A DNA stretch of 50,041 bases, taken from NCBI GenBank assembly GCA_020633495.1, contig JACKDR010000039.1:1-50041 (forward strand). The letters run 5' to 3'. The notes below the pieces were generated by a model. It had not been told where the DNA came from and searched no databases. It worked only from the letters and a program-made list of their open reading frames with translations. Positions 1-9,790 of the stretch are shown here, piece by piece (within the stretch, counting starts at the first letter, position 1; each line of letters starts with the position of its first letter). A program made the translations under genes and the position numbers. The stretch comes from Kofleriaceae bacterium. Lineage in GTDB: Bacteria; Myxococcota_A; Polyangia; Haliangiales; Haliangiaceae.

Positions 1-1092
<1,092 letters not shown>

Positions 1093-1166
1093 GGGCGCTG
1101 GACCGAGCCGGCGAAGTACCACGGATCCGTGTGGACGAAAACCGTGTGGGTACCCGGCGTCCTGGT

Positions 1167-1172
1167 TATACT
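1167..1172 (+). promoter_or_regulatory. Candidate -10 element before the DUF4388 gene
   Basis: TATACT lies 20 bases before the ATG at 1193, in a GC-rich stretch where such a hexamer is uncommon. No convincing -35 hexamer is seen at 16-18 bases upstream. It fits the wider pattern of TAnnnT hexamers just ahead of starts in this window. Confidence 0.3.
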
Positions 1173-1192
1173 CCAGGCCGGTTTTCGCCGTC

Positions 1193-3590
1193 ATGTCGTC
1201 GATTTCCAAAGTCGTGGTCGCCCAGCAGGATCCACGCTCGGTCGCCGCGGTTCGCCTCGGCTTCGAGCGTGAAGGCGCCTCCGTGGTCACCGTCGACGCC
1301 GGCGCGGTCGCCGGCGTCGCCCTCGACGCCGACGTCGGCCTGGTCATCGCCGGCGCCGACGACGCCGCCGCGGCGCGCACGCTGATCGCCGGCCTGGCCG
1401 CGGCCAGCGCGCGCGGCCCCGACGCGCCGGTGCTCTACGTCGGCAACGGCGTCGGCCGCGGCGAGGCCTGGAAGGCCGGCGCCGACGAGGTCCTGCTCGA
1501 GCCGGCGTACGTCCGCGACGTCGTCGTGGTCGGCCGGCTGCTGGCCGGGCGCAAGCGCGGCCACCGCACCGTCGTCACCGGCGATCTCGGCGACTGCTAC
1601 GGCGTCTTCTACCTGGTGCGGGCCCTGGCCGCGACCGGGCGCTCCGGCGTGGTCACGCTGGTGCGTGGGCTGCGCCGCGGCGAGATCCGCATCTTCGAGG
1701 GCGAGGTCACCTCCGCCCACATGGGCGTGCTCAACGGCCAGGCCGCGCTGCACCAGCTGATGCTGTGGACCGAGGCCCACTTCGAGTGGCGCCACGAGCC
1801 GGTGGTGCGCCGCCAGCAGCTGCCGCTGTCCCACGACGAGGTCCTGGCCCAGGCCGGCCGGTTCCTGCACGACGTCCGCGAGCTGGCCGGCGGTCTGTCG
1901 CCGTCGGCGGTCTTCGAGCAGGACGTCCAGAAGATCCAGGCGATGGCCAAGCGCCTGCCGACCGAGGTCCACGGGGTACTGCGGCTGTTCGACGGCAACC
2001 GCACCCTGGCCGACGTCCTCGAGGACAGCTCGTTCCGGGTCTTCGAGACCCTGCGGGTCGCGCAGCGCGCGGTCGAGTCCGGGCTGCTGCGCCGGGTCCA
2101 CGTCCAGCGCGCCAAGGCGGCGCTGCGCGCGGTGCTCGCGGTCGACGAGTGGCTGGTCGGCGACGAGCCGCGCGACGCCGTGATCGATCGGGCCATGACC
2201 CTGGGCGAGTCCGACCAGGTCACGGTGCCGGTCGGCAAGGGCGGCAACAAAAAGCGCAAGCGCGGCAAGGGCGGGCGCGGCGGCAAGCCCGGCGCGGCGC
2301 CGCCGGCGCGGTCGCAGCAGGACGTCGACTGGGCGGCGCTGGTGCCGCGATCGTCGACGGTCGACGCCAGCGCGATCACCGGGGTGGTGCCGTCGTCGGC
2401 GGCCTCCGGCGAGATCGATCTCGAGAAGCTGGGCGGCGCGATCGCGGCCCGCCGCGAGGGCCGCGAGGGCCTCGAGGCGCTGACCGATCCCGGCGAGCGC
2501 ACCCAGATGTTCCCCGGCAGCGAGCCGTCGGTGACGGTCGACCTCGGGCCCGAGCCCGCGGCCGAGCCGCCGGCGGGCGCCGACGCGGCCGCCGAGGCCC
2601 GGCCGACAGCGAGCCGGGCGCGGCCGACGCGACCGCGCCCATCGAGCCGACCGAGCCAGTGGCGCTGCGCGCGGCCGACGCCGAGCCGGTCGCCGACCAG
2701 GCCGCGCCGGTCGCGGTGGCGCCGAGCGTGGACGAGACCGCGCCCGCGGACGCGTCGGTCGACACCGCGCCGGTGCCGACGGTCGCGGCGGGCGCTGACG
2801 GCGGCGACGGCGGCGGCGACGGCGACGCGTGGAGGCCGCGTACCGCCAGGCCCAGGACGCGGTGGCGGCGGCGCCCTCGCCGGCGGCGGCGGAGGCGGCG
2901 GCGCCGGTCGAGGCGGCGGAGGCGGCGGCGCCGGTCGAGGCGGCGGCGGCGGCGGCGCCGGTGGTCGAGGCGGCGGCGGCGGCGGCGCCGGCGGTCGAGG
3001 CAGCTCCGCCGGTGGACGCGGTCGAGGCGGCGGCGCCGGTGGACGCGGTCGAGGCGGCGGCGCCGGTGGACGCGGTCGAGCCGGCGGTGGCCGAGCCGAC
3101 CGCGGCGGCGGCAGTGGCCGAGGCGGCGATCGAGGCGGCGGCGCCCGACGCCGCGCACGTCGACGCCGTCAGCGGTGAGGTCGCGGCGGTCACGTCGAGC
3201 GCGGCGCCGACGCCCGCGGCGTCCGAGCCGTCGATCCTCGTCGAGGACCTGGCCGCCGCCCACGTCGCGATCGCCCAGGTCGCCACCCGCGAATCGACGC
3301 GCGCGCCGACCGCGCCGGCGAGCACCGCGCCCGACCTCGACGCCCGCGACCCCGCGACCAGCGCCGAGATCCGCGAGGTCCGCGACGACGCCAGCCGGGG
3401 CGCGACCGCGGCGGTCCACGCGTTCAGCGAGGACGAGGAGGCCTTCTTCCAGGCCGGCCACGCGGTCGAGCAGCACAAGCCCCGGCCCCACGACTCGTTC
3501 GACGATCTCGACGCCGGCTACCAGCCGCCGACGTTCTGGGAGCGCCTGTGGGGCCGCAAGCCCGGCGGCCCCAGCAAGCCATCGAAGTGA
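1193..3590 (+). CDS. DUF4388 regulator with pseudo-receiver domain; two apparent frame breaks
   Basis: The ATG at 1193 begins a receiver-like domain (residues about 1-122) without a clear phosphoacceptor Asp. A DUF4388 domain follows (about 128-235; GDCYGVFYLVRALAATGRSG, then GEIRIFEGEVTSAHMG), and then a helical/winged-helix part. After a Lys/Arg-rich stretch (KKRKRGKGG) the protein becomes Ala/Glu/Pro-rich. The reading frame shifts near 2595-2610 and again near 2815-2829. Each shift is equivalent to one missing base, and adding two bases gives about 800 codons in one frame. The last frame ends with an acidic FSEDEEAFFQAG segment and a tryptophan-containing tail (TFWERLWGRKPGG), so it is genuine coding. 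A 27-bp unit coding APVDAVEAA is repeated around 3000-3080. DUF4388 proteins are regulators in myxobacteria; the target is unknown. Residual sequencing error is more likely than gene decay. Confidence 0.75.
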
Positions 3591-3608
3591 TCTAGAGTGG
3601 CGCCGCTC

Positions 3609-4196
3609 ATGTCGGCTCTCGAAGCGCTGTCCGCCCATCCCTTGTTCACCCAGCAGCGTCAGCGGCTGCTCGAGTTGCTGCGGACGCTGTCGTTCGAGGA
3701 GCGCGAGGTCACGCTGTCGTCGGGCCTCAAGTCCAACTTCTACGTCGACTGCAAGCAGGTCACGCTCGACGCCGAGGGCCACTTCCTGGTCGGTCAGGTC
3801 GGCCGCACCGTGATCGAGGCGATCGCCCCGCAGGCCCGCGCGGTCGGCGGCCTGACCCTCGGCGCCGATCCGATCGCGTCGGCGATCGCGACGATGAGCT
3901 TCCTCGCCGGCCGGCCGCTGCACGCGTTCCTGGTCCGCAAGGAGCCCAAGGGCCACGGCACCAACCAGTGGGTCGAGCGCGGCCGCCGCCTCGAGGACGG
4001 CGCGCCGGTCGTGATCGTCGAGGACGTCGTCACCACCGGCGCGTCGACGCTGCGCGCGATCGAGCGGGCGCGGGGCGCCGGCTTCGACGTCGTCCACGTC
4101 GTCGCGCTGGTCGACCGGCTCGAGGGCGGGCGCGAGGCGGTCGAGGCCCAGGCGCCGCTGACCGCCCTGTTCACCCGCAAGGACTTCCTGCCGTAG
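3609..4196 (+). CDS. pyrE: Orotate phosphoribosyltransferase
   Basis: The 195-residue product would convert orotate and PRPP to orotidine 5'-monophosphate in cytoplasmic pyrimidine synthesis. The PRPP-binding loop VVIVEDVVTTGAS is complete, the orotate-side SSGLKSNFYVDCK segment sits near residue 40, and GGLTLGADPIASAIA and FLVRKEPKGHG are the other family signatures. Length is normal for a bacterial PyrE. The ATG at 3609 is chosen over an in-frame GTG at 3597 because it fits the family N terminus. A TAGAGT hexamer (3593-3598) lies just upstream, overlapping the end of the DUF4388 gene region. The next gene starts inside the stop codon, so the two are probably cotranscribed. Confidence 0.95.
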   Translation: MSALEALSAHPLFTQQRQRLLELLRTLSFEEREVTLSSGLKSNFYVDCKQVTLDAEGHFLVGQVGRTVIEAIAPQARAVGGLTLGADPIASAIATMSFLAGRPLHAFLVRKEPKGHGTNQWVERGRRLEDGAPVVIVEDVVTTGASTLRAIERARGAGFDVVHVVALVDRLEGGREAVEAQAPLTALFTRKDFLP

Positions 4197-4846
4197 TGCG
4201 CGCCGTCGTCGCCATCGCCCGGGCGCGCCACGCCGCGCGGATCGCCGGCCTGGCGCTGATCGTCGCGCTGGTCGCGGCGTGCGCGCGGACCCCGCGCCCG
4301 GTGTCGCTGACCGGGGCGTGGCCGGCGCAGGGCGGCGACTACAAGCGCGTCACCCGGGCCTGGACCCGCGCCGCCAGCATCCGCGCCGAGTACCAGCTGG
4401 TCGCCAAGATCCACGCCACCCTCAAGAGCCCCGAGTGGCGCGCGGCGTGGCTGGCTCGCCGCGTCCGCACCGGCAGCCTCGGCGCCCAGGCCCAGGCCGA
4501 CCTCGAGCGTCGCGAGCACGACGCCGACGCCGCCGCGGTCGAGGTCGAGATCATCCTCGTGACCTGGGATCGCCGCGAGAACGATCTCGAGCGCGGCGAT
4601 CGCTCGGTGTGGCGGCTGTGGCTGGTCGACGCCGACGGCAACGAGATCCCGCCGATCGAGGTCAAGCGCGACAAGCGCCCCGAGAACATCATCCGCTCCG
4701 AGTTCCCCAGCTTCGGGGACTTCTCGCAGGCGTACGTGGCACGGTTCCCGCGCACCGATCGCATCTTCGGCCCGGGCGTCGACTCGGTCGCGCTGCGGCT
4801 GTCGAGCACGCGCGGCGGCGTCCAGCTGATCTGGCACGCGCCGTAG
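4196..4846 (+). CDS. Putative lipoprotein of unknown function
   Basis: A GTG that shares its first base with the pyrE stop codon opens a 216-residue protein. The N terminus has an Arg-rich head, a hydrophobic stretch (IAGLALIVALVAAC) and a good lipobox (VAAC), so it should be exported and lipid-anchored. The mature part is charged, with a helical middle (EWRAAWLARRVR) and a beta-rich end (SVWRLWLVDADGNEIPPIEV, then FGPGVDSVALRL). I do not recognise the family. The one-base overlap suggests translational coupling to pyrE rather than a shared pathway. Confidence 0.75.
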   Translation: MRAVVAIARARHAARIAGLALIVALVAACARTPRPVSLTGAWPAQGGDYKRVTRAWTRAASIRAEYQLVAKIHATLKSPEWRAAWLARRVRTGSLGAQAQADLERREHDADAAAVEVEIILVTWDRRENDLERGDRSVWRLWLVDADGNEIPPIEVKRDKRPENIIRSEFPSFGDFSQAYVARFPRTDRIFGPGVDSVALRLSSTRGGVQLIWHAP

Positions 4847-4886
4847 CGGCGCCGCCGACGGCCGATCTGGCGCCGCGCCGCGTCGC

Positions 4887-4915
4887 TTGCGCCCGCAACC
4901 ACCCGACACTAGAGT
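4887..4915 (+). promoter_or_regulatory. Candidate sigma-70-type promoter of gshA
   Basis: TTGCGC (4887-4892) and TAGAGT (4910-4915) are separated by exactly 17 bases. The start codon at 4939 lies 23 bases beyond the -10 hexamer. The spacing is ideal and each hexamer matches consensus at four positions. Called by eye only. Confidence 0.4.
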
Positions 4916-4938
4916 GTGGGACCTACCAGGCAGGCCCC

Positions 4939-6303
4939 GTGCACCTCGTCGACGAATCGGATGCTGTTCCCCTGACCTCGATCGACGAGCTGGTCGCGCA
5001 CTTCCGTGACGCCAGCAAGCCACGCGCGGCGTGGCGGGTCGGCACCGAGCACGAGCTGATCGGGGTCCGGGCCCGGCCCACCCACGGCGCGGTCGGCTCG
5101 GCGCCGCCCTACGACGGCCCCGACGGCATCGGCGCGGTCCTGGCGCGGTTCGCGGCGCGCGGCTGGCAGCCGGTGATCGAGGCCGGCAACACGATCGCGC
5201 TGACCTGCACCGACTCGCAGATCACGATCGAGCCCGGCGGCCAGCTCGAGCTGGCCGGGCCGCCGCTCGACGACGACCGCAGCTTCGTCGCCTACCTGCG
5301 CGGCCACGTCGCCACCCTCGGCACGATCTCCGGCGACCTCGGGCTGGCCTGGCTGTCGGCCGGGCTGCGGCCGTTCGGCGGTCGCGCCGACGTGCCGTGG
5401 ATGCCCAAGCTCCGCTACGACGTCATGCGCGGCTACATGCCCAAGGTCGGGACGCTGGGCCTGGACATGATGCTGCGGACCGCCACGGTGCAGGTCAACC
5501 TCGACTACGCCGACGGCGACGACGCCCTCGCCAAGCTGCGCTGCCTGTTCGCGGTCACGCCGATCCTCACGGCGCTGTACGCCAACTCGCCGATCGTCGA
5601 CGGCAAGGTCAGCGGCTGGCAGAGCTGGCGGTCGCGGATCTGGCGCGACACCGATCGCGATCGCGCCGGCCTGCTGCCGTTCGTCTTCGACGACGGCGAC
5701 ATCTTCCGGGCCTACGCCGAGTGGGCGCTCGACGTCCCGATGTACTTCCTGTACCGGGGCGGCACCTACCGCACCGTCGAGAACCTGACCTTCCGTCGGT
5801 TCATGACCGAGGGCCTCGACGGCATGCGCGCGACCCGAGCCGACTGGGGCCTGCACCTGTCGACGCTGTTCCCCGAGGCCCGGATGAAGACCTACCTCGA
5901 GGTCCGCGGCTGCGACTGCGGCTCGCTCGAGATGATCGCCGCGCTGGCGCCGCTGTGCCGCGGCCTGCTCTACGACGCCGACGCGTGCGCCGCGGCCACC
6001 GCGCTGACCGCCGGGCTGACCGCCGCCGAGCGCGAGCAGCTGTCCGACGACGTGCCGCGCACCGGCCTGGCGACCCGGGTCGGCGACCGCACGATCGGCG
6101 AGCTGGCGCGCGAGCTGGTCACGATCGCCCGCGCCGGGCTGACCCGGGTCGCGCCGACCGCGGTGCCGCTGCTGGCGCCGGTCGAGCAGATCGCCGAGAC
6201 CGGCCGGACCCAGGCCGACGAGATGATCGCGATCTGGGAGGAGACCGGCGGCGACCCCGCCAAGGTCATCCCGCGGCTGGCGCTGCCCGGCCTCGGGCGC
6301 TGA
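4939..6303 (+). CDS. gshA: Glutamate-cysteine ligase, plant/proteobacterial GCS2-like type
   Basis: This 454-residue enzyme would join glutamate and cysteine, the first and controlling step of glutathione synthesis. Family signatures include WRVGTEHELIGV near residue 35, TIEPGGQLELAGPPL near 105, MPKLRYDVMRGYMPKVG, the TATVQVNLDY segment that lines the active site, and RMKTYLEVRGCDCGS near 320. The length matches the plant-like GshA group rather than the E. coli enzyme. GTG at 4939 is chosen because it gives the usual N terminus and sits well behind a promoter-like pair of hexamers. No gshB is nearby, but a glutathione S-transferase-like gene lies at 43847-44434, which fits a glutathione-using cell. 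Confidence 0.92.
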   Translation: MHLVDESDAVPLTSIDELVAHFRDASKPRAAWRVGTEHELIGVRARPTHGAVGSAPPYDGPDGIGAVLARFAARGWQPVIEAGNTIALTCTDSQITIEPGGQLELAGPPLDDDRSFVAYLRGHVATLGTISGDLGLAWLSAGLRPFGGRADVPWMPKLRYDVMRGYMPKVGTLGLDMMLRTATVQVNLDYADGDDALAKLRCLFAVTPILTALYANSPIVDGKVSGWQSWRSRIWRDTDRDRAGLLPFVFDDGDIFRAYAEWALDVPMYFLYRGGTYRTVENLTFRRFMTEGLDGMRATRADWGLHLSTLFPEARMKTYLEVRGCDCGSLEMIAALAPLCRGLLYDADACAAATALTAGLTAAEREQLSDDVPRTGLATRVGDRTIGELARELVTIARAGLTRVAPTAVPLLAPVEQIAETGRTQADEMIAIWEETGGDPAKVIPRLALPGLGR

Positions 6304-6352
6304 ACGATCGGCCACCGGCGGCGGCGCGGTCCGTAGTATCCACGAGGGTACG

Positions 6353-7240
6353 ATGACGACGTCGCGTCCGCGCGCCCGCCTCACCGCCACGCTCGCGTCG
6401 CTGGTGCCCGCCGCGGCGGCCTCGGTCGCGCTCGCCGGCTGCGGCGCCGATCCGACGCCGTACCAGGACGCGCCGGTCGCCGGCCCCGACGCCCGGATCG
6501 ACGACGCCGGCGTCGCCGCCGACGCCGCGCCGGTCACCGTCGAGGGCTTCACCTCCGTCGTGCTCCGGCTCATCAACGGCGGCGTGCCCGACAGCGTCGA
6601 GGCCTACTTCCACGCCTGGGCCCCGGGCGTCGCGGATCCCGCCGCGACGTTCGCCGCGTACTACCCCGAGGTCGGCACCGGCCTGGGCCTGACGGTCGGC
6701 GCGTGCGCGACGGTGACGTCGCCGCCGTTCGACAACTTCAGCAGCGTCGTCGCGGGCGGCAACCTGACCCTGGGCGGTGGCCTGGGCTCGCTACCGCTCA
6801 CCGGGCCGGCGGCGCCGGAGGGCTACTACTACGGCCTCGACGACGGCGTGCCGGGCGCGTACGTCGACGTGCCGTTGACCCTCACCGCCGGCGCCGGGAC
6901 CGAGGCGATCGGCGGCCCGGGCGCGCTCGCGTTCGGGACCTTGCCGGCGATCGCCATCGCCAGCGAGCCGCTGGCGTGCTCGCGCGCGACCCCGTGCGCG
7001 ATCGACGCGACGATCACCGACGCCGACGAGGTCCTGGTCGTGGTCGGCGGCCAGAACGCGTGCCGCCTCGATCCGGGGCAGGCCGCGGCGGTCCCGACCG
7101 CGGGCTTCGACGGCCGCCCGGACGGCGTCGGCTCGATCCGGCTCTACGGCCTGCGCCGCACCACCGCGCGCCTCGGCGGCGGCAGCTACGACGTCGTGAT
7201 CGCGACCTACCGCACCGTGCCCTACGACCTGACGCCGTGA
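6353..7240 (+). CDS. Putative lipoprotein of unknown function
   Basis: The 295-residue product starts with a signal peptide ending in VALAGC, a good lipobox, followed by an Asp/Ala/Pro-rich tether of about 35 residues. The globular part (FTSVVLRLINGGVPDSVEAY, then SGGCATV-like and GGGLGSLPLTG loops) looks beta-rich and recalls secreted DUF4397-type domains that report on extracytoplasmic ligands, but the resemblance is only suggestive. It contains several cysteines (SEPLACSRATPCAID) that could form a disulfide outside the cytoplasm. AGGG sits seven bases before the ATG and TAGTAT (6334-6339) lies 14 bases before it. The gene is convergent with the GNAT gene. Confidence 0.75.
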   Translation: MTTSRPRARLTATLASLVPAAAASVALAGCGADPTPYQDAPVAGPDARIDDAGVAADAAPVTVEGFTSVVLRLINGGVPDSVEAYFHAWAPGVADPAATFAAYYPEVGTGLGLTVGACATVTSPPFDNFSSVVAGGNLTLGGGLGSLPLTGPAAPEGYYYGLDDGVPGAYVDVPLTLTAGAGTEAIGGPGALAFGTLPAIAIASEPLACSRATPCAIDATITDADEVLVVVGGQNACRLDPGQAAAVPTAGFDGRPDGVGSIRLYGLRRTTARLGGGSYDVVIATYRTVPYDLTP

Positions 7241-7252
7241 CGGGCGCCGTGC

Positions 7253-7294
7253 GCCGCGGATGCCGCGGATGCCGCGGATGCCGCGGATGCCGCG
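7253..7294. repeat. 9-bp tandem repeat between convergent genes
   Basis: GCCGCGGAT is repeated four times without mismatch (7253-7288) and followed by a partial copy GCCGCG. It fills the space between the stop codons of the lipoprotein and GNAT genes and codes for nothing in either. Confidence 0.9.
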
Positions 7295-7295
7295 C

Positions 7296-7811
7296 TCAGG
7301 CGTCGCGCAGCTGCTTGAAGAAGATCGTTGTCGGCTCGGCGACGCCGCGGGTGTCGAGCGCGTAGCCGGGGACGTCGCCGAGGCGGGTCCAGCCGGTGAC
7401 CTCGTAGAGCCGCGCCGCCGCGGCGCTCGCGGTGTCGAGGATCAGCAGGCGGCGGCCGTCGTCGCGCGCCGCGTCCTCGAGCGCGGTCATCACGGCGCGG
7501 GCGATGCCGCGGCGGCGCGCCTGCGGCGCGACCAGCAGCTTGGCGATCTCGGCGCGGTGACGGCCGTTGGGCAGCGGCGCCGGGATCAGCTGGCCGGTGC
7601 CGACGACGCGATCGCCGTCGCGCGCGACCACGACGCGGCGCCGGCCGGCGCCCTGCTCGGCCAGGCAGCCGCGCCAGAACGCGCGCGCGTCCGCCGGCGA
7701 CGGCGTCGCCACCCAGCCCACCGACGCGCCGTCGGCGACGCAGGCGCGCAGCAGCGTGACCAGGCCGTCGAGGTCGTCGTGACTGGCGGTGGCGAGGGTC
7801 ACCGGAAGCAC
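7296..7811 (-). CDS. GNAT-family N-acetyltransferase
   Basis: The 171-residue protein has the GNAT fold: strand beta-4 (GTGQLIPAP), the acetyl-CoA pyrophosphate loop APQARRRGIARAVM near residue 105, and the C-terminal AAARLYEVTGWTRLGDV typical of family motif B. It would transfer an acetyl group from acetyl-CoA to an unknown amine. The start is a GTG at 7811 giving MLPVTLATAS. AGGATA on the plus strand (7818-7823) reads TATCCT for this gene but is close to the start. The substrate cannot be predicted. Confidence 0.85.
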   Translation of the reverse strand: MLPVTLATASHDDLDGLVTLLRACVADGASVGWVATPSPADARAFWRGCLAEQGAGRRRVVVARDGDRVVGTGQLIPAPLPNGRHRAEIAKLLVAPQARRRGIARAVMTALEDAARDDGRRLLILDTASAAAARLYEVTGWTRLGDVPGYALDTRGVAEPTTIFFKQLRDA

Positions 7812-8085
7812 GCGCCGAGGATAGCGCGAGCCTCGACGCCATCAAGGCCGCTCCCGTGATCGGGCTCACCGGTCGCGATCTCGGCGTGCGCGCGCGGCGA
7901 GGACCACGTCGCGTCGCGCGCCGCGCCCGAGGACGATCGTGTGGGCGCGCCCACCATGCGCGTCGCCGCCGTGGTCACCCGCGCAGGAGGAAGCGCGCGC
8001 GCCGCGGAGTTGCTAGCGTGCCGTCGGGTCGCGAGCGAGGACGTCGGGCACGGGGCTCGACGACGCTCGCGCGTGGAGGACGACG

Positions 8086-8403
8086 ATGTCGAAGGACGAT
8101 GGTGAGGAGCGGATCGTGGCGCTGCTGATGGAGGCGCGCAAGCCGATGACCAAGGACACGCTCGCCGGGTTCGCCCGGGCCGTGCGCGAGGCCGAGGGCG
8201 AGGTGGTGTCGGCGGCGCAGGATCCGTGGGACGGCGACTGGTGTGGCACCGGCGTCAAGTTCAAGTGGCCGCCGAAGCGGCTCGACGGCTTCCTCGACTT
8301 CGTCGTGCGGCACCACGGCATCATCGAGGTCTTCCCCCTCGGGATCCCGGTGCCTCACGACGTGCTCGTGCGGGTCAAGGGCATGAGCAACCGGATCGGT
8401 TGA
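8086..8403 (+). CDS. Small hypothetical protein paired with a radical SAM enzyme
   Basis: The 105-residue protein starts at an ATG preceded by GGAGG at a good distance. It has an acidic, helical N-terminal half (MTKDTLAGFARAVREAEGE), a central DPWDGDWCGTG segment with a single Cys, and a basic/aromatic second half (KFKWPPKRLDGFLDFVVRHH). No signal peptide or membrane segment is seen. I do not recognise the family. Only seven bases separate its stop from the radical SAM start, so the two are very likely cotranscribed. It could be a partner, an accessory binding protein, or a substrate of that enzyme. Confidence 0.75.
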   Translation: MSKDDGEERIVALLMEARKPMTKDTLAGFARAVREAEGEVVSAAQDPWDGDWCGTGVKFKWPPKRLDGFLDFVVRHHGIIEVFPLGIPVPHDVLVRVKGMSNRIG

Positions 8404-8410
8404 GGTCGCC

Positions 8411-9397
8411 GTGATCTTGACCGGCTCGCAGGCGCGGGTGGTGCAGCTCCACCCGACCCGACGCTGCAACCTGGAGTGTCTGCACTGCTACTCGATGTCG
8501 GGGCCGAGCCTGCGAGCCGAGCTGCCCCTCGAGGTCCTGGCGCCGCTGATCGACGACGCCGCCGCCGAGGGCTACAACGTCGTCAGCGTCTCGGGCGGCG
8601 AGCCGCTGCTGTACCGTGCGCTGCCCGAGTTGCTCGACGCCGCCGCCGCGGCGGGGATGGCCACGACCGTGGTCAGCAACGGCACGGTCCTGACCGAGGC
8701 CCGGGTCGAGCGACTGGTCGGGCGGGTCGGCCTGCTGGTGGTCAGCGTCGACGGCGCGCCCGCCACCCACGATCGCATGCGCGGCCGCGCCGGCGCGTTC
8801 GCGCTGCTCGAGGCCGGGCTCGAGCACGTCGTCGCCGCCGGCCTGCCGTTCGGCGTGATCTTCACGATGAGCCGCGACAGCGCGCCGGAGCTGCCGTGGG
8901 TGGCGCGGTTCGCCGCCGAGCGCGGCGCGTCGGTGCTGCAGATCCACGCGCTCGAGGAGGCCGGCCGCGCGGTGCTGCGCCTGGCCGGCGCCGCGCCCGG
9001 CCCCGCGGTCAACGCCGCGACCTGGGTCGCGGCCGCGCACCTGCGCCGGGTCTACGCCGGGCGCATGACCGTGCACGTCGACATCGTCGATCGCGCCGAC
9101 CTCGCCGCGGTCGAGCCGCGCCGGCCCGCCGACGTCGTCGACGCGCCGCTGGCGTCGCTGGTGTCGCCGCTGGTGGTCGAGGCCGACGGCGTCGTGGTGC
9201 CGCTGCAGTACGGCTTCCCGCGCCGCCACGCGCTCGGCTCGGTGCTGCTGGCGCGCCTGCGCGACCTGGTGCCGCGGTGGCGCGCCGAGGAATTCCTCGA
9301 CTTCCAGGCCGCGTGCGGCCGCGCCTTCGCCCAGCTGCGGCAGCCGGTCGAGCTGCCGTTCGTCAGCCTGTACCAGGAGCTGACCCGCCGGGTCTAG
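8411..9397 (+). CDS. Radical SAM enzyme with cysteine-less SPASM-like tail
   Basis: The 328-residue protein carries the radical SAM motif CNLECLHC at about residues 19-26 (CxxxCxxC), followed by SGGEPLLYR, VVSNGTVLT and VSVDGAPATHDRMRG, all standard for the AdoMet barrel. It should bind one 4Fe-4S cluster and generate the 5'-deoxyadenosyl radical. The C-terminal third has the layout of a SPASM/twitch domain (VVEADGVVVPLQYGF, then HALGSVLLARL), but the cysteines expected there are absent; only one lone Cys (QAACGRAF) remains. It therefore probably lacks auxiliary clusters. The start is GTG at 8411, directly after the small 105-residue gene. Substrate unknown; peptide or cofactor modification is a reasonable guess. 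Confidence 0.88.
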   Translation: MILTGSQARVVQLHPTRRCNLECLHCYSMSGPSLRAELPLEVLAPLIDDAAAEGYNVVSVSGGEPLLYRALPELLDAAAAAGMATTVVSNGTVLTEARVERLVGRVGLLVVSVDGAPATHDRMRGRAGAFALLEAGLEHVVAAGLPFGVIFTMSRDSAPELPWVARFAAERGASVLQIHALEEAGRAVLRLAGAAPGPAVNAATWVAAAHLRRVYAGRMTVHVDIVDRADLAAVEPRRPADVVDAPLASLVSPLVVEADGVVVPLQYGFPRRHALGSVLLARLRDLVPRWRAEEFLDFQAACGRAFAQLRQPVELPFVSLYQELTRRV

Positions 9398-9412
9398 CAC
9401 CGCGCGGCGGGC

Positions 9413-9658
9413 TCAGCAGTACATCTGGTACGCCATCAGCAGCGCGACCGCGGCGTAGACCGCGCCGGCGATCAGCACGGTGCGGGTGCGGTCACGCCGG
9501 CTCAGCGGCCGGGTGGGCGCGTCGTCGTCATCGGCGGCGTCGGCCGGGTCGGTGGCGACCTGACCGGCGGGATCGGTGGCGGCGGTGGTCACGGTCGGAT
9601 CGGAGGCGGCGCCGCGGCGCCGCGTGCCCGGGTTCGGGCGATGCATGGGACGGGACAT
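9413..9658 (-). CDS. Small single-pass membrane protein
   Basis: The 81-residue protein has a basic, disordered N terminus, an acidic Ala/Asp/Thr-rich middle (AADDDDAPTRPLSRRDRTR) and one C-terminal membrane helix (TVLIAGAVYAAVALLMAYQM), ending in a terminal Cys. The basic RRDRTR before the helix predicts the N terminus in the cytoplasm. The ATG at 9658 is preceded by AGGAG at ideal spacing, which decides it over a longer frame starting at 9754. Function unknown. It is convergent with the radical SAM gene. Confidence 0.7.
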   Translation of the reverse strand: MSRPMHRPNPGTRRRGAASDPTVTTAATDPAGQVATDPADAADDDDAPTRPLSRRDRTRTVLIAGAVYAAVALLMAYQMYC

Positions 9659-9669
9659 GACAGACTCCT

Positions 9670-9688
9670 GCCGGCCCCGTGGGCCGGC
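9670..9688. other. Perfect GC-rich hairpin upstream of the small membrane protein
   Basis: GCCGGCCC and GGGCCGGC form an 8-bp stem with the 3-base loop CGT. It lies 12 bases ahead of the small membrane protein gene and downstream of the 9791-10153 gene on the same strand. It has no T tract, so a terminator role is only possible. Confidence 0.4.
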
Positions 9689-9790
9689 GACGGACGAGGC
9701 GTGGACGAGTGGCGTCACGCCCGCGGGCGCCCGACGACGCAGGTCGTGGCGCACCGCGCGGCGCGGCGGATCGATCGAACGGCGGATCGA

